A DNA stretch of 64,000 nucleotides from positions 104,748 through 168,747 of the forward strand of contig JBBQQC010000004.1 of NCBI GenBank assembly GCA_038216465.1, in the 5' to 3' direction. The position numbers were made by a program, and so were the translations under genes. Below the pieces are notes generated by a model, which was given only the letters and a program-made list of their open reading frames with translations, did not search any database and was not told where the DNA came from. Each line of letters opens with the position of its first letter. Within the stretch, counting starts at the first letter, position 1. This DNA is from JACCZX01 sp038216465 (lineage in GTDB: Bacteria; Pseudomonadota; Gammaproteobacteria; Burkholderiales; Burkholderiaceae_F). Shown piece by piece: positions 43,862 through 54,100 of this stretch.

Positions 43862-44326
43862 TCAGGCAAGTGATTGCACGAACGTCAAGACTTCGTCGAC
43901 ATGGTTGGGCACCTTGACGCCGCGCCACTGCTTGCGCAGCTTGCCTGCGCCGTCGATGACGAAGGTACTGCGCTCGACACCACGCACTTGGCGACCGTAC
44001 ATGTTCTTCATCTTCATCACCCCGAACAGCTCGCACAGTTTTTCGTCCGGGTCCGAGATCAGCTCAAACGGAAACTTCATCTTCGCTTTGAAGCCGTCGT
44101 GCGACTTGATGCTGTCGCGCGAAATGCCGGCCACGATGGAGTTTGCTTGCTTGAGCTTCGCGTCAGCGGCCGCAAAATCGCTGCCTTCCGTGGTGCAGCC
44201 GGGCGTGTCGTCCTTCGGATAGAAATACAGCACCACCGTTTTCCCGCGCTGGTCCGACAGCTTGAATTCGCCGCCGGTTGCTTCCGCAGAAAAATCGGGG
44301 ACCTTGCTGTCAAGCGCAATCGCCAT
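43862..44326 (-). CDS. bcp: Peroxiredoxin, Bcp/PrxQ type
   Basis: Thiol peroxidase that reduces hydrogen and organic peroxides. 154 residues. The peroxidatic Cys44 is in YPKDDTPGCTTEGSDF. The resolving Cys that many PrxQ proteins carry five residues later is Ser49 here, so another Cys (KLCELFG) or an external thiol must resolve it. ATG 44326 starts just before the Mth938-like gene's stop region; phoH follows downstream. Confidence 0.93.
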   Translation of the reverse strand: MAIALDSKVPDFSAEATGGEFKLSDQRGKTVVLYFYPKDDTPGCTTEGSDFAAADAKLKQANSIVAGISRDSIKSHDGFKAKMKFPFELISDPDEKLCELFGVMKMKNMYGRQVRGVERSTFVIDGAGKLRKQWRGVKVPNHVDEVLTFVQSLA

Positions 44327-44340
44327 TGGGGTTCAAATTC

Positions 44341-44712
44341 TCAGTCGTCGATTAACAGAGCGGCGGCGACCTTGCGGTTCTCCGCCACCAGAATGTTGTA
44401 GGTTCGGCAGGCGGCTTGCGTGTCCATCACCTCGAGCCCGATGTTCGCGTCTGCCAACGGATGGGTCAGGCGCGGATGCGGAAAGCGCTGCCGGGATCCC
44501 GTGCCGAGCAATACGACTTCGCCGCGCAGATCGCGCAGTCGCTCGAAGTCGGCGACGATGAGACTCTCGAAGCCTGCGGTGAGCCAAGGCTCCACATGCT
44601 CAGGCGTCACGATCACGTGACTGGTGTGGCGCACCCGGTTGATTTCTACGAAGCCCGGACCGTAAGCGGTAACGGAGTTGGCCGCAGTGGGCGTATCGGC
44701 GTGCAGCTTCAA
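44341..44712 (-). CDS. Mth938-like domain protein (DUF498)
   Basis: Small cytoplasmic protein of 123 residues, relative of mitochondrial complex I assembly factor NDUFAF3. Sequence SVTAYGPGFVEINRVRHTSHVIV, then LRGEVVLLGTGSRQRFPHPRL and LEVMDTQAACRTYNILVAENRKVAAALL is typical. Function in bacteria is unclear. It diverges from alaC, and the 100 bases between should hold both promoters. Confidence 0.88.
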   Translation of the reverse strand: MKLHADTPTAANSVTAYGPGFVEINRVRHTSHVIVTPEHVEPWLTAGFESLIVADFERLRDLRGEVVLLGTGSRQRFPHPRLTHPLADANIGLEVMDTQAACRTYNILVAENRKVAAALLIDD

Positions 44713-44812
44713 ATCGTGCGGAACCTCAAAGGAGAATCGAGGAGGCGTTCGAGTACATTATAGGCACGCCTTGCGGTGCTGCCGAACCGGGAAAAGCGCC
44801 GAAACACACGCT

Positions 44813-46030
44813 ATGTTCATGGTCGAGTTTTCGCGCATCAAGCGCCTGCCACCCTACGTCTTCAACATCACCAGCGAGTTGAAGATGGCCGCGCGCCGGC
44901 GTGGCGAAGACATCATCGACATGAGCATGGGCAATCCGGACGGCCCCACGCCGCGTCATATCGTCGACAAGCTGATCGAAGCGGTGCAGCGGCAGGATAC
45001 GCACGGGTACTCGGTTTCACGCGGTATTCCACGCCTGCGGCGCGCGATCGCCAGTTGGTACAGGGCGCGCTACGACGTTGAGCTCGATCCCGACTCGGAG
45101 GCGATCGTGACGATCGGCTCGAAGGAGGGCCTGGCGCACCTGATGCTCGCGACGCTGGACCGCGGCGACACCGTGCTGGTGCCCAACCCGAGCTATCCGA
45201 TTCACATCTATGGCGCGATCATCGCCGGCGCCGATATCCGCTCAGTGCGCATGGACGGCCGCGTTGATTTCTTTGCCGAGCTCGAGCGCGCGATCCGCGA
45301 ATCGCTGCCCAAGCCAAGAATGATGATCCTTGGCTTTCCGAGCAACCCAACCGCGCAGTGTGTCGAGCTCGACTTTTTCGAGCGCGTGATAACGCTGGCG
45401 CGGCAGTACGGCATCTACGTCGTGCACGATCTGGCGTACGCCGACATCACTTTCGACGATGCCTATGCTAACCACCGCGCGCCGTCGATCATGCAGGTAC
45501 CCGGCGCGCGCGAAGTGGCGGTCGAGTTCTTCACGATGAGCAAGAGCTACAACATGGCCGGCTGGAGAATTGGCTTCATGGTCGGCAACAAGGATCTCGT
45601 ATCGGCGCTGGGTCGAATCAAGAGCTATCACGACTACGGCACATTCACGCCGATCCAGGTGGCGTCGATCGCCGCGCTCGAAGGCCCGCAGGACTGCGTC
45701 GAAACCATCCGCCGCGAATATCAGCGCCGCCGCGACGTGCTCGTACGTGGACTCAATGAAGCCGGCTGGCCAGTCGAGTCGCCACGGGCGTCTATGTATC
45801 TTTGGGCCGAGATTCCGCAGCCGTACCAAGCAATGGGCTCGCTCGAATTTGCGAAGAAGGTGCTGGCGGATGCGAAGGTCGCAATCTCACCCGGCGTCGG
45901 CTTCGGGGACTATGGCGATCGTCACGTGCGCTTCGCGTTGATCGAAAACGAGCACCGGATTCGGCAGGCGGTGCGCGGGATCAAGGAAATGCTCAAAAAG
46001 GACGCGCTGCTGCCTCGCGCTGCGGCGTAG
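44813..46030 (+). CDS. alaC: Alanine transaminase AlaC
   Basis: PLP-dependent class I aminotransferase that makes alanine from pyruvate and glutamate. 405 residues from ATG 44813. MVEFSRIKRLPPYVFNITSEL and MSMGNPDGPTPRHIVDKL open the protein; the PLP Lys lies in EFFTMSKSYNMAGWRIGFMVG, and AILGFPSNPTAQ-like NPT is seen as FPSNPTAQCVE. The gene precedes hom and thrC, a common betaproteobacterial block. Confidence 0.93.
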   Translation: MFMVEFSRIKRLPPYVFNITSELKMAARRRGEDIIDMSMGNPDGPTPRHIVDKLIEAVQRQDTHGYSVSRGIPRLRRAIASWYRARYDVELDPDSEAIVTIGSKEGLAHLMLATLDRGDTVLVPNPSYPIHIYGAIIAGADIRSVRMDGRVDFFAELERAIRESLPKPRMMILGFPSNPTAQCVELDFFERVITLARQYGIYVVHDLAYADITFDDAYANHRAPSIMQVPGAREVAVEFFTMSKSYNMAGWRIGFMVGNKDLVSALGRIKSYHDYGTFTPIQVASIAALEGPQDCVETIRREYQRRRDVLVRGLNEAGWPVESPRASMYLWAEIPQPYQAMGSLEFAKKVLADAKVAISPGVGFGDYGDRHVRFALIENEHRIRQAVRGIKEMLKKDALLPRAAA

Positions 46031-46038
46031 GTGTCGGG

Positions 46039-47349
46039 TTGACACCGATTCGGGTTGGCTTGCTGGGCCTCGGCACTGTCGGGCGCGGTACGTACGAAGT
46101 CCTGCAGCGCAATCAGCACGAGATCGCGCGCCGCGCAGGGCGTGGCATTGAAGTGGTTGCCGTCGCGGTGCGCGACGTAGCCAGGGCACGCTCGATCGTA
46201 GACCCGGGAGTTGCGGTATCGGCGAACTGCCGCGATGTGGTCAGCAACCCCGATATCGATATTGTCGTCGAACTGATGGGCGGCTACGAACCCGCGTACT
46301 CGCAGGCGCTCGACGCGATCAAACGCGGGAAACACGTGGTGACGGCGAACAAGGCGCTGCTGGCCAAGCACGGCAACGAGCTCTTCGACGTCGCGCGCGC
46401 GCACGGCGTGATGCTCGCATTCGAAGCAGCGGTCGCCGGCGGAATTCCTATCATCAAAGCGCTGCGTGAGGGGCTGGCCGCGAACCGGATCGAGTGGATC
46501 GCGGGAATCATCAACGGCACCAGCAATTTCATTCTGTCCGAAATGCGAGCGCGCGGAATCGCGTTCGACACCGCGCTGAAAGAAGCGCAGCGGCTCGGCT
46601 ACGCAGAGGCCGATCCCACGTTCGATATCGAAGGCATCGATGCTGCTCACAAGCTCGCAATCCTGTCTTCGATCGCATTCGGCGTGCCGATCAACATCGA
46701 CGCCGCCTACACGGAAGGTATTGCGCAGCTTGCCAGCGAGGACATCAAGTACGCCGAGCAGTTGGGATATCGCATCAAGCTGCTGGGCATTACGAAGCGC
46801 ACGGCGGCGGGAATCGAGTTGCGCGTACATCCAACGCTGGTGCCGTTACAGCGGCTGATCGCCAACGTCGAGGGCGCCATGAACGCGATTCTGATCAAAG
46901 GCGACGCGGTTGGCACGACGCTGTATTACGGCCAGGGGGCGGGCGCTGAACCCACCGCGTCGGCGGTGGTGGCCGACCTGATCGATGTCACCCGCCTGCA
47001 CACCGCCGACCCTGAAAACCATGTGCCGCATCTGGCGTTCCAGCCGGAAGGCGTCACCGCACTGCCGTGGCTTAGTGTGGACGACACCGTGACGTCGTAC
47101 TACTTTCGCATGCGCGTGGCCGATCAGCCCGGCGTCCTCGCCGATATCACGCGCAATCTGGCGGACGGCCGCATTTCGATCGACGCTCTGTTTCAGCGCG
47201 AGCCGTCGGAAGGCGAAAATCAGACCGACATCATCATGCTGACGCACGATGCCGTCGAGCGCGACGTCAACGCTGCGATTGCGCGTATCGAAGCGCTGCC
47301 GACCGTGCTGGCACCGGTTATTCGCGTACGGCAGGAAGAGCTGCTTTAG
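46039..47349 (+). CDS. hom: Homoserine dehydrogenase
   Basis: NAD(P)H-dependent step from aspartate semialdehyde to homoserine. 436 residues from TTG 46039, the only start that fits the conserved N-terminus TPIRVGLLGLGTVGRGTYEVL. Catalytic region: HVVTANKALLAKHG, EAAVAGGIPIIKALREG, GIINGTSNFILSEM and EAQRLGYAEADPTFDIEG. A C-terminal ACT domain (FRMRVADQPGVLADITRNLA) suggests threonine feedback. Followed by thrC after five bases. Confidence 0.97.
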   Translation: MTPIRVGLLGLGTVGRGTYEVLQRNQHEIARRAGRGIEVVAVAVRDVARARSIVDPGVAVSANCRDVVSNPDIDIVVELMGGYEPAYSQALDAIKRGKHVVTANKALLAKHGNELFDVARAHGVMLAFEAAVAGGIPIIKALREGLAANRIEWIAGIINGTSNFILSEMRARGIAFDTALKEAQRLGYAEADPTFDIEGIDAAHKLAILSSIAFGVPINIDAAYTEGIAQLASEDIKYAEQLGYRIKLLGITKRTAAGIELRVHPTLVPLQRLIANVEGAMNAILIKGDAVGTTLYYGQGAGAEPTASAVVADLIDVTRLHTADPENHVPHLAFQPEGVTALPWLSVDDTVTSYYFRMRVADQPGVLADITRNLADGRISIDALFQREPSEGENQTDIIMLTHDAVERDVNAAIARIEALPTVLAPVIRVRQEELL

Positions 47350-47354
47350 CACGC

Positions 47355-48785
47355 ATGATGGTTTACGTTTCAACGCGCGGCCGTGCACCCGAGCAATCAT
47401 TCACCCAGATTCTGTTGTCCGGGCTTGCGTCCGACGGCGGCTTGTATGTACCGGCTTCCTATCCGACGGTAGCTGCCGAAGAGCTCAACAGTTGGCGGGC
47501 ATATTCATACGCCGACCTGGCGAGCGCCGTGATCGGCAAGTTCGTCGACGACGTCGCGCCCGACGAGCTTTCCGCGCTAACGCGCGGCACGTACACCGCA
47601 CACGATTTCGGCAACGCACGCGACGGCAGTAACGCGGCGGATATCGCACCGCTGCGCTGGTTGCAGCCTGGACTTGCATTGCTCGAGCTGTCGAACGGCC
47701 CCACGCTGGCGTTCAAGGATATTGCGATGCAGTTACTCGGCGCTCTGTTGGAGCGCGCTCTGGGGCAGCGAGGCGAGCATCTGAATATTCTCGGAGCGAC
47801 GTCGGGCGACACCGGCTCAGCCGCCGAATATGCGCTGCGCGGGCGCGAACGCGTCAACGTTTTCATGCTGTCGCCCAATGGCAGGATGAGTGCATTTCAG
47901 CGTGCACAAATGTTCTCGCTCGACGACGCCAACATTTTCAACTTGGCGCTCGATGGCGTGTTCGACGATTGTCAGGACATCGTCAAGTCCATTGCGGGCG
48001 ATCAGGAATTCAAGCAGCGCTATCGCATTGGCAGCGTCAATTCGATCAACTGGGGCAGGGTGGTGGCGCAGGTCGTCTACTACTTCAAAGGCTATCTTGC
48101 GGCCACGCAGAATGGCGGACAGAGGGTGTCGTTTGCGGTGCCGTCAGGAAACTTCGGCAACATCCTGTCCGGCTGGGTCGCGAAGCAGATGGGCTTGCCG
48201 ATCGACCGCCTGATCCTCGCCACCAACGAGAACGACGTGCTCGACGAATTTTTCCGCACCGGACGCTATCGTGTGCGCGCCGCTGCGGAAACGCATGCAA
48301 CCAGCAGCCCGTCGATGGACATTTCGAAAGCGTCGAACTTCGAAAGATTTATTTTTGATCTGGTCGACCGTGATGCCGAGCTGCTGCGCGAACTCTGGTG
48401 GGAGATCGATACGCGCGGCGAGTTTCATCTGGGCGGCACGCCGCTCTGGCCGATCGTCAACGCAAGCGGCCTGGTGTCCGGCCGCAGTACGCACAGCGAT
48501 CGCATTCGCACGATACGCACGGCGTTCGAGCGGTACGGCATCGTCGTCGATCCGCACACGGCCGACGGCATCAAGGTCGCGCTCGAACATATCGACCGTG
48601 ACGTGCCGATGATCTGCCTCGAAACCGCCTTGCCCGCCAAGTTTCCACAGACAATCATCGAGGCGCTGGGTCGCGAGCCCGAGCGCCCCGCGGCCTACGC
48701 GGGGCTGGAAGCGCGGCCGCAGCGATTCGAAACCTTGCCCGCCGATGCTGAGGCAGTCAAATCATTTATTTCCCGGCATGCATGA
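47355..48785 (+). CDS. thrC: Threonine synthase
   Basis: PLP enzyme that turns phosphohomoserine into threonine. 476 residues, the longer proteobacterial form. N-terminus MVYVSTRGRAPEQSFTQILLSGLASDGGLY; the PLP Lys is in GPTLAFKDIAMQLLG; the phosphate loop is LGATSGDTGSAAEYA. Co-directional with hom, five bases apart; its stop overlaps the mobB start. Confidence 0.98.
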   Translation: MMVYVSTRGRAPEQSFTQILLSGLASDGGLYVPASYPTVAAEELNSWRAYSYADLASAVIGKFVDDVAPDELSALTRGTYTAHDFGNARDGSNAADIAPLRWLQPGLALLELSNGPTLAFKDIAMQLLGALLERALGQRGEHLNILGATSGDTGSAAEYALRGRERVNVFMLSPNGRMSAFQRAQMFSLDDANIFNLALDGVFDDCQDIVKSIAGDQEFKQRYRIGSVNSINWGRVVAQVVYYFKGYLAATQNGGQRVSFAVPSGNFGNILSGWVAKQMGLPIDRLILATNENDVLDEFFRTGRYRVRAAAETHATSSPSMDISKASNFERFIFDLVDRDAELLRELWWEIDTRGEFHLGGTPLWPIVNASGLVSGRSTHSDRIRTIRTAFERYGIVVDPHTADGIKVALEHIDRDVPMICLETALPAKFPQTIIEALGREPERPAAYAGLEARPQRFETLPADAEAVKSFISRHA

Positions 48786-49288
48786 AGGCGATCGGTTTCA
48801 TCGGCTATTCAAACAGCGGAAAGACGACGCTGATCGAGAAGCTGATTCCTATTTTTCGCGGGCAGGGGCTTTCCGTTTCCGCCGTGAAGAACGCGCATCA
48901 CGGGTTCGACATGGATCGGCCCGGCAAGGATTCTTATCGCTATCGCGAGGCAGGCGCGAGGCAGGTTCTGATCGCAACCGGATCGCGCTGGGCGTTGCTT
49001 AGCGAAACGCCGCAGCGTGCAGCTACTCTCGACGAACTGCTCGCCCAGCTTGCGCCGTGCGATCTGGTGATCGTCGAAGGGTTCAAGAGCGAAGGGAACA
49101 TTGCGCGCATCGAGGTACGGCGATCCAGCAACAGCGAAGCGCCGATTTTTCCTCAAGATTCCAACGTCGTTGCGCTCGCCAGCGACTACGCGATCGGTAC
49201 GGCGTTGCCGGTGCTCGATTTGAACGATCCCGATAAAATCGCCGCGTTCATCATGCAGCTGTTGCAACTACCGGCGCCTCGCGTCTGA
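48782..49288 (+). CDS. mobB: Molybdopterin-guanine dinucleotide biosynthesis protein MobB
   Basis: P-loop GTP-binding adaptor in molybdenum cofactor maturation. 168 residues. The P-loop is IGFIGYSNSGKTTLIEKL; later AVKNAHHGFDMDRPGKDSYRY and DLVIVEGFKSEGNIARIEV are family motifs. ATG 48782 overlaps the thrC stop in ATGA. It heads a mobB-moeA-moaD-moaE set; moaA, moaC and mobA are not in the window. Confidence 0.95.
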   Translation: MKAIGFIGYSNSGKTTLIEKLIPIFRGQGLSVSAVKNAHHGFDMDRPGKDSYRYREAGARQVLIATGSRWALLSETPQRAATLDELLAQLAPCDLVIVEGFKSEGNIARIEVRRSSNSEAPIFPQDSNVVALASDYAIGTALPVLDLNDPDKIAAFIMQLLQLPAPRV

Positions 49289-49292
49289 TGCC

Positions 49293-50483
49293 GTGCTGTC
49301 CGTCGAACAAGCGCTCGAAAAGCTGCTCGCTGCCGCGCAGCTGGTAAGCGAGGTCGAATCGATCGACACGATGGTCGCGTCGGGGCGCGTGCTGGCGACG
49401 CCGGTCGTTTCATCGATCGACGTGCCACCGCTCGACAACTCGCAGATGGATGGGTATGCGGTGCGCACAATCGATGTGCCGGCGGTTCCAACGACGCTGC
49501 GCATCAGCCAGCGCATCGCCGCAGGTCAAGTCGGCGTTGCGCTCGAGGCCGGCACGGCTGCGCGCATTTTCACGGGTGCACCGATTCCGCCGGGCGCGGA
49601 CGCCGTCTTGATGCAGGAAAAGTGCGAAGCCACCGACGGCAAGGTGCAGTTGAACGAGCAGCCAGTGCGCGGCGAGTCGATTCGAAAGGTGGGCATCGAC
49701 ATCGCGCGCGGAGACACGGTCCTGCAGCCTGGCGTGCGCTTGCATCCGCAGGACTGCGCACTCGCTGCATCGATCGGCGCGGCACGGCTTACTGTTTATC
49801 GCCGGCTGCGCGTGGCGACGTTCTTCACGGGTGACGAGCTCGTGATGCCGGGCGAGCCGCTGCCGCCCGGCCGCATCTACAACTCCAATCGCTTCATGTT
49901 GCGCGGCCTGCTCGAAGCGCTCGGATGCGAGGTCAACGACCTGGGCATCGTGCCGGACAATTTGCAGAAAACGCGCGCGGCGCTTACCGGGGCTGCTGAG
50001 CGAGCCGATCTGATTGTTTCGTCCGGTGGCGTATCCGTCGGCGAGGAAGATCACGTGAAGCCCGCCGTGCAGGCTGAAGGCACGCTCGATTTGTGGCAGA
50101 TTGCGATGAAACCCGGCAAGCCGCTTGCATTCGGCCGTGTGCGTGACGTGCCCTTTATCGGTTTGCCTGGGAATCCGGTATCGAGCTTCGTAACGTTCGT
50201 CTTGTTTGCGCGCCCGTTCATCATGCAGCGTCAGGGGCGAGTGGAGCCGTTGCGCGCGCTGGCGGTGCGCGCGGATTTCGACTGGCCGATATCGAGCCGG
50301 AGGCGCGAGTTCATGCGCGCACGGCGCAATCAGCACGATGGGCTCGACATTTTTCCGAACCAGAATTCATCGGTGCTGACATCAGTCGCGTGGGCCGACG
50401 GTTTGATCGACAATCCCGCCGAGCATGTGATCCACGCGGGAGACGTCGTGCGCTTTCTGCCACTGTCCGAACTGATGTCATGA
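49293..50483 (+). CDS. moeA: Molybdopterin molybdenumtransferase
   Basis: Inserts molybdate into adenylated molybdopterin. 396 residues, GTG start at 49293, four bases after mobB. Key parts are VPPLDNSQMDGYAVRT, RIFTGAPIPPGADAVLMQE, RGESIRKVGIDIARGD, VSSGGVSVGEEDHVKPA and FIGLPGNPVSSFVTFVLF. Its stop overlaps the moaD start. Confidence 0.97.
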   Translation: MLSVEQALEKLLAAAQLVSEVESIDTMVASGRVLATPVVSSIDVPPLDNSQMDGYAVRTIDVPAVPTTLRISQRIAAGQVGVALEAGTAARIFTGAPIPPGADAVLMQEKCEATDGKVQLNEQPVRGESIRKVGIDIARGDTVLQPGVRLHPQDCALAASIGAARLTVYRRLRVATFFTGDELVMPGEPLPPGRIYNSNRFMLRGLLEALGCEVNDLGIVPDNLQKTRAALTGAAERADLIVSSGGVSVGEEDHVKPAVQAEGTLDLWQIAMKPGKPLAFGRVRDVPFIGLPGNPVSSFVTFVLFARPFIMQRQGRVEPLRALAVRADFDWPISSRRREFMRARRNQHDGLDIFPNQNSSVLTSVAWADGLIDNPAEHVIHAGDVVRFLPLSELMS

Positions 50484-50737
50484 AGGTGCGCGTGCTTTAC
50501 TTTGCAGCGCTGCGCGAGCGCATCGGCCACGCCGAAGAATCGGTCGATACGCCGCGCGGTGTTGCCAGCGTAGGCGAATTGAGAAATTGGCTGGCGCAGC
50601 GCGGTGAACCCTGGTCAGCGGCATTTGCCGAAGCGCGCCGTGTGCGCGCTGCGGTCGATCAAGCAATGGTCGACGATCGGCATGCGCTGCACGACGGCGC
50701 CGAAGTCGCCTTCTTCCCTCCGGTAACGGGCGGGTAG
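50480..50737 (+). CDS. moaD: Molybdopterin synthase sulfur carrier subunit
   Basis: Ubiquitin-like small subunit of molybdopterin synthase that carries sulfur as a C-terminal thiocarboxylate. 85 residues, beginning MKVRVLYFAALRERIG and ending in EVAFFPPVTGG, the Gly-Gly tail needed for activation. ATG 50480 overlaps the moeA stop (ATGA). Followed by moaE after four bases. Confidence 0.96.
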   Translation: MKVRVLYFAALRERIGHAEESVDTPRGVASVGELRNWLAQRGEPWSAAFAEARRVRAAVDQAMVDDRHALHDGAEVAFFPPVTGG

Positions 50738-50741
50738 ATCG

Positions 50742-51191
50742 ATGACGGTTCGCGTTCAGCACGAAGATTTCGACGCCGGCGCCGAGATCGCGCGCCTGCG
50801 CGCCGGCAATCCGAAGATCGGTGCGTTGGCGAGCTTCATCGGTCTCGTGCGCAATATCAACGAAGGCGTCGATGTCGGTTCGATCACGCTCGAACATTAC
50901 CCGGGCATGACCGAAAAAGCCCTACAGTCGATCGTTGAGCAGGCAAAGGCAAGATGGAAACTGCACGACGTGCTGATCGTTCATCGCGTCGGCACGTTGG
51001 TGCCGACCGATCAGATCGTGCTGGTTGCTACTACCAGCTCGCACCGTGGCGATGCATTCGCCGCCTGCCAGTTTGTGATGGACTATCTGAAGACGGAAGC
51101 GCCGTTTTGGAAAAAGGAAGCCACCGCTGATGGTATGCGCTGGGTCGATGCGCGCGACAGCGATTCGGCTGCGCGCGAGAAGTGGAAATAG
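50742..51191 (+). CDS. moaE: Molybdopterin synthase catalytic subunit
   Basis: Catalytic subunit that builds the dithiolene of molybdopterin with MoaD. 149 residues. Motifs GALASFIGLVRNINEG, ITLEHYPGMTEKALQSI, VLIVHRVGTLVPTDQIVL, HRGDAFAACQFVMDYLKTEAPFWKKE are as expected, including the active-site lysines near the end. It converges on tamB with only four bases between the stops. Confidence 0.97.
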   Translation: MTVRVQHEDFDAGAEIARLRAGNPKIGALASFIGLVRNINEGVDVGSITLEHYPGMTEKALQSIVEQAKARWKLHDVLIVHRVGTLVPTDQIVLVATTSSHRGDAFAACQFVMDYLKTEAPFWKKEATADGMRWVDARDSDSAAREKWK

Positions 51192-51195
51192 CAGA

Positions 51196-54100
51196 TCAAT
51201 CGAATGCGATCGAGTAAACCAGATCGAGTGCGGTCGTCGTGCCGGCGCGTCCGATCAGCGAGAAGCGCCGGCTGATCTGATAGTTCAGCGCGACATACGT
51301 CGCAGCACCAGAGACGGCCTGCTCGAACGTCAGATACAGATCGTCGCTTAACCGCTTGCCGACGGCGACAAAGTCGCTCGCAGCGGTCGTGCCGGTCGCA
51401 CTGCGCAACGTACCGGCGACGGTTTCGCGCGGCAGAATTGACGAGCTGTCCTGTCCCGGCCGCAGGCTGATCTCGTCGACGCCGAGCGATCGCATCAGGC
51501 CCGCACCGGCGTTGTCACCCTGGCCGGCAAACAATGCGCTGGCGGCGGCCGACAGCAGCGCGCGCTCCTGGCCCGCCTCGCCCGATGCTCCGGGCGGGCG
51601 CCCGAGTACAAGCCAATTGAGCTTCTCGACATCGCTCATCGATGGATCCGAATACAGGCGCACGATCGGCCGTGAGGCGGTACCGCCGACCGACACCCCG
51701 ACCTCGACCGGCAGTCCGGTGCGCACCGCCAGCACGTTCAGCGCCGGATTCTCGATCGGTCCCTGAAACGTCAGAATGCCGCGTTCGATCTGCAGCCGCT
51801 GGCCGTACCCCTGGTAGATGCCGCCGCGCGTGCGCACGTTTCCTTCAGCAAGCAACTGGCCGGGCCGGCCCGAGATGTCGAGCGCTCCGTCGAGCCGCGC
51901 TTCGAGGCCGGCGCCGCGAATGTAGAAGCGCGAGCCGAGATTGCCGCGAACGTCGAGTGTCACGTCGAGCGCAGGCGTATTGCGCTTGCCTGGCTGTTCG
52001 GCTCGCACAACCACAACATCGTTCGGCAGCGTGCGCGCGCCGCGCAGGCGCGAGAAATCGATATACGCGCCATCGACCTGCAGCTTGGCGTAAAGGTCGG
52101 CGCGCTCGGGCGCAAGCGTGATTCCGCCTTCCCCACTGACAACCATCCACCGATCGCGCCGCTGCAGCACGGGCAACCGCTCGACCTGGATGCCGACGCT
52201 GCCGGTCAGTGTGCGCAGCGCCACGCGCGCGACCGCGCGTAAGCGTCCCGGCGTCGCAAAATTAATCGACTCTGCGGCACGTTTGTCGTCGGGCGCTACC
52301 CGTGGTGCGCCGACGAAAAGTAATTCGTTGACGACCAGCACGCCGTCTTCGAGGTTCGCGTCGAGCGTGCCGTCCTCGAGGCGCAACCCCTGTTCGACAT
52401 ACGCGATGCGTAACCCACTGGCGCGAATCGGTCCGGACGCGGTTGGCTCAGCGGGCGTGCCCGAGATCGCAGTCTTGATGCTGCCCGAGCCCTCGAGCTG
52501 CACGCTGTCGCCGATCAGCGGACCGACCCAGCTTAGATCGGGCAGTACAGCATCGACGTCGATTCGAAACGGACGATTGCCCGCCAGCCGCACACCGCCG
52601 TTCGTGTCGACGAAGGCGTCGACGACGGCGTCGAGCCGACCGAGAGATTTGCCGCGCACATAGGCGGTTCCGTTGACACGGTTATTCACTATGCTTAGCG
52701 CCAGCCCAAGATCGCTGATGCCGATTGGATTCAGCGCATCGATACCGCCGTAAAGATCGCCTGCGGTGCGCTCGACGATGAGAACACCGGTCAGTGTTTC
52801 CGCGAGCTCGAGATCCCAGCGGCCGCGCAACGTCAGCGGCAAGCGATTGCCGGACCCGGTGCGCACGACTCGGCGCGCGGCGGTCGCACGCGCATCGAGC
52901 ACTTGCGGCTGCAGTCCTTCAAACGTTCCGGTTGTCCGCCAGCGCCCGTCGCGCTGCTGCAGCTCGACCGCCGCAAACCGCGTACCGCGCGCTTCGAAAC
53001 GCGCCGGTCCGAAGTTCACTGCGCCGCGCGCGATCGTTACCGGCGCCGGCTCGGACAGACGCAGCTCAAGCGGCCGGCCGGTCTCGGCAGCGATCAGCGA
53101 ACCGCGCCATGCGTAGTCCTGTGCCGTGCCGGCGCGCCAGCCGCCGCTTGCAACTACGCGCACGGGCTGCTTCGAAAGTGTGGTCCCATTCAGTTCGAGC
53201 GTGTGGTCCGATGTGACACCGCGGACGGTCAGCGTTGCGCTGGCGAGCGATGCGTCCACACTCGGTGCGCGGTGTCCGGCGACTTTGACGAGGACTGCAA
53301 GTGGTGCGCCGGCGGCGACGCCGCCGCTAATCGATGCGGCGACACTGTCGATCGTTTGGCCGTTGGCGAATCTCAGGTCGGTCGCAGTCGCTTCCATTCG
53401 CAGTTGCGGCGCGGCGTAGTCCCCGCTCAACGTCCCGCGCGCCGTCACACCGCCCGAGTTCTGCGGCACGACCTCGGCCAGCTGCGGCACGGTCAGGTCG
53501 AAGGTGAGCTCGCGTCCGGCACCCAGGCCCCCGTGCGCGATCAGCCGTGCCGAGCGCGACGCGACGTTGACGTCGACATCGATGCGTTGATCGGCCAACG
53601 CGATCGTCGCGCGGCCCTCAAGCGCGCGCCCCATCAGGCGGCTGTCCGTCAGTGCGAGCTCGGCGCGGCCGGCGATCGCTGGCCGAAACTGCGCGTCGAG
53701 TTCGATACGGCCGTTCAGCTTGGTGTCGAGTCCCTTGACGAGGCGCGCCAGATCGAGGCTATCGAAAGTGCCTTTGATGCGTGCAGCCTGGCTGCCGTGC
53801 AGCTCGACCCGCCCGGCCAATTCCGCGCGGCCATCGGCGAGGCGCAGACGCGCGGTCTCGATGGTCAGCACCTGATCCTGCAGCAGCAAATTGAAATCGG
53901 CAGCGACATCGATGCGCTTGTCCTTGCCGGCCGCGGTAATCGTGTCGGTGCGCAGCGTTCCGACGAATCGCTGCACCTGCTGAACCAGTGAATAGTTCAG
54001 CGTGCCGTCGATGCGCGTCTGCGCCGCGCTCGAGTACAGAGTGGATGCATCCATGCCCGTCAGTGTCAGCTTCGCGTTGATGCCTTCTGCGGCGGACCAC

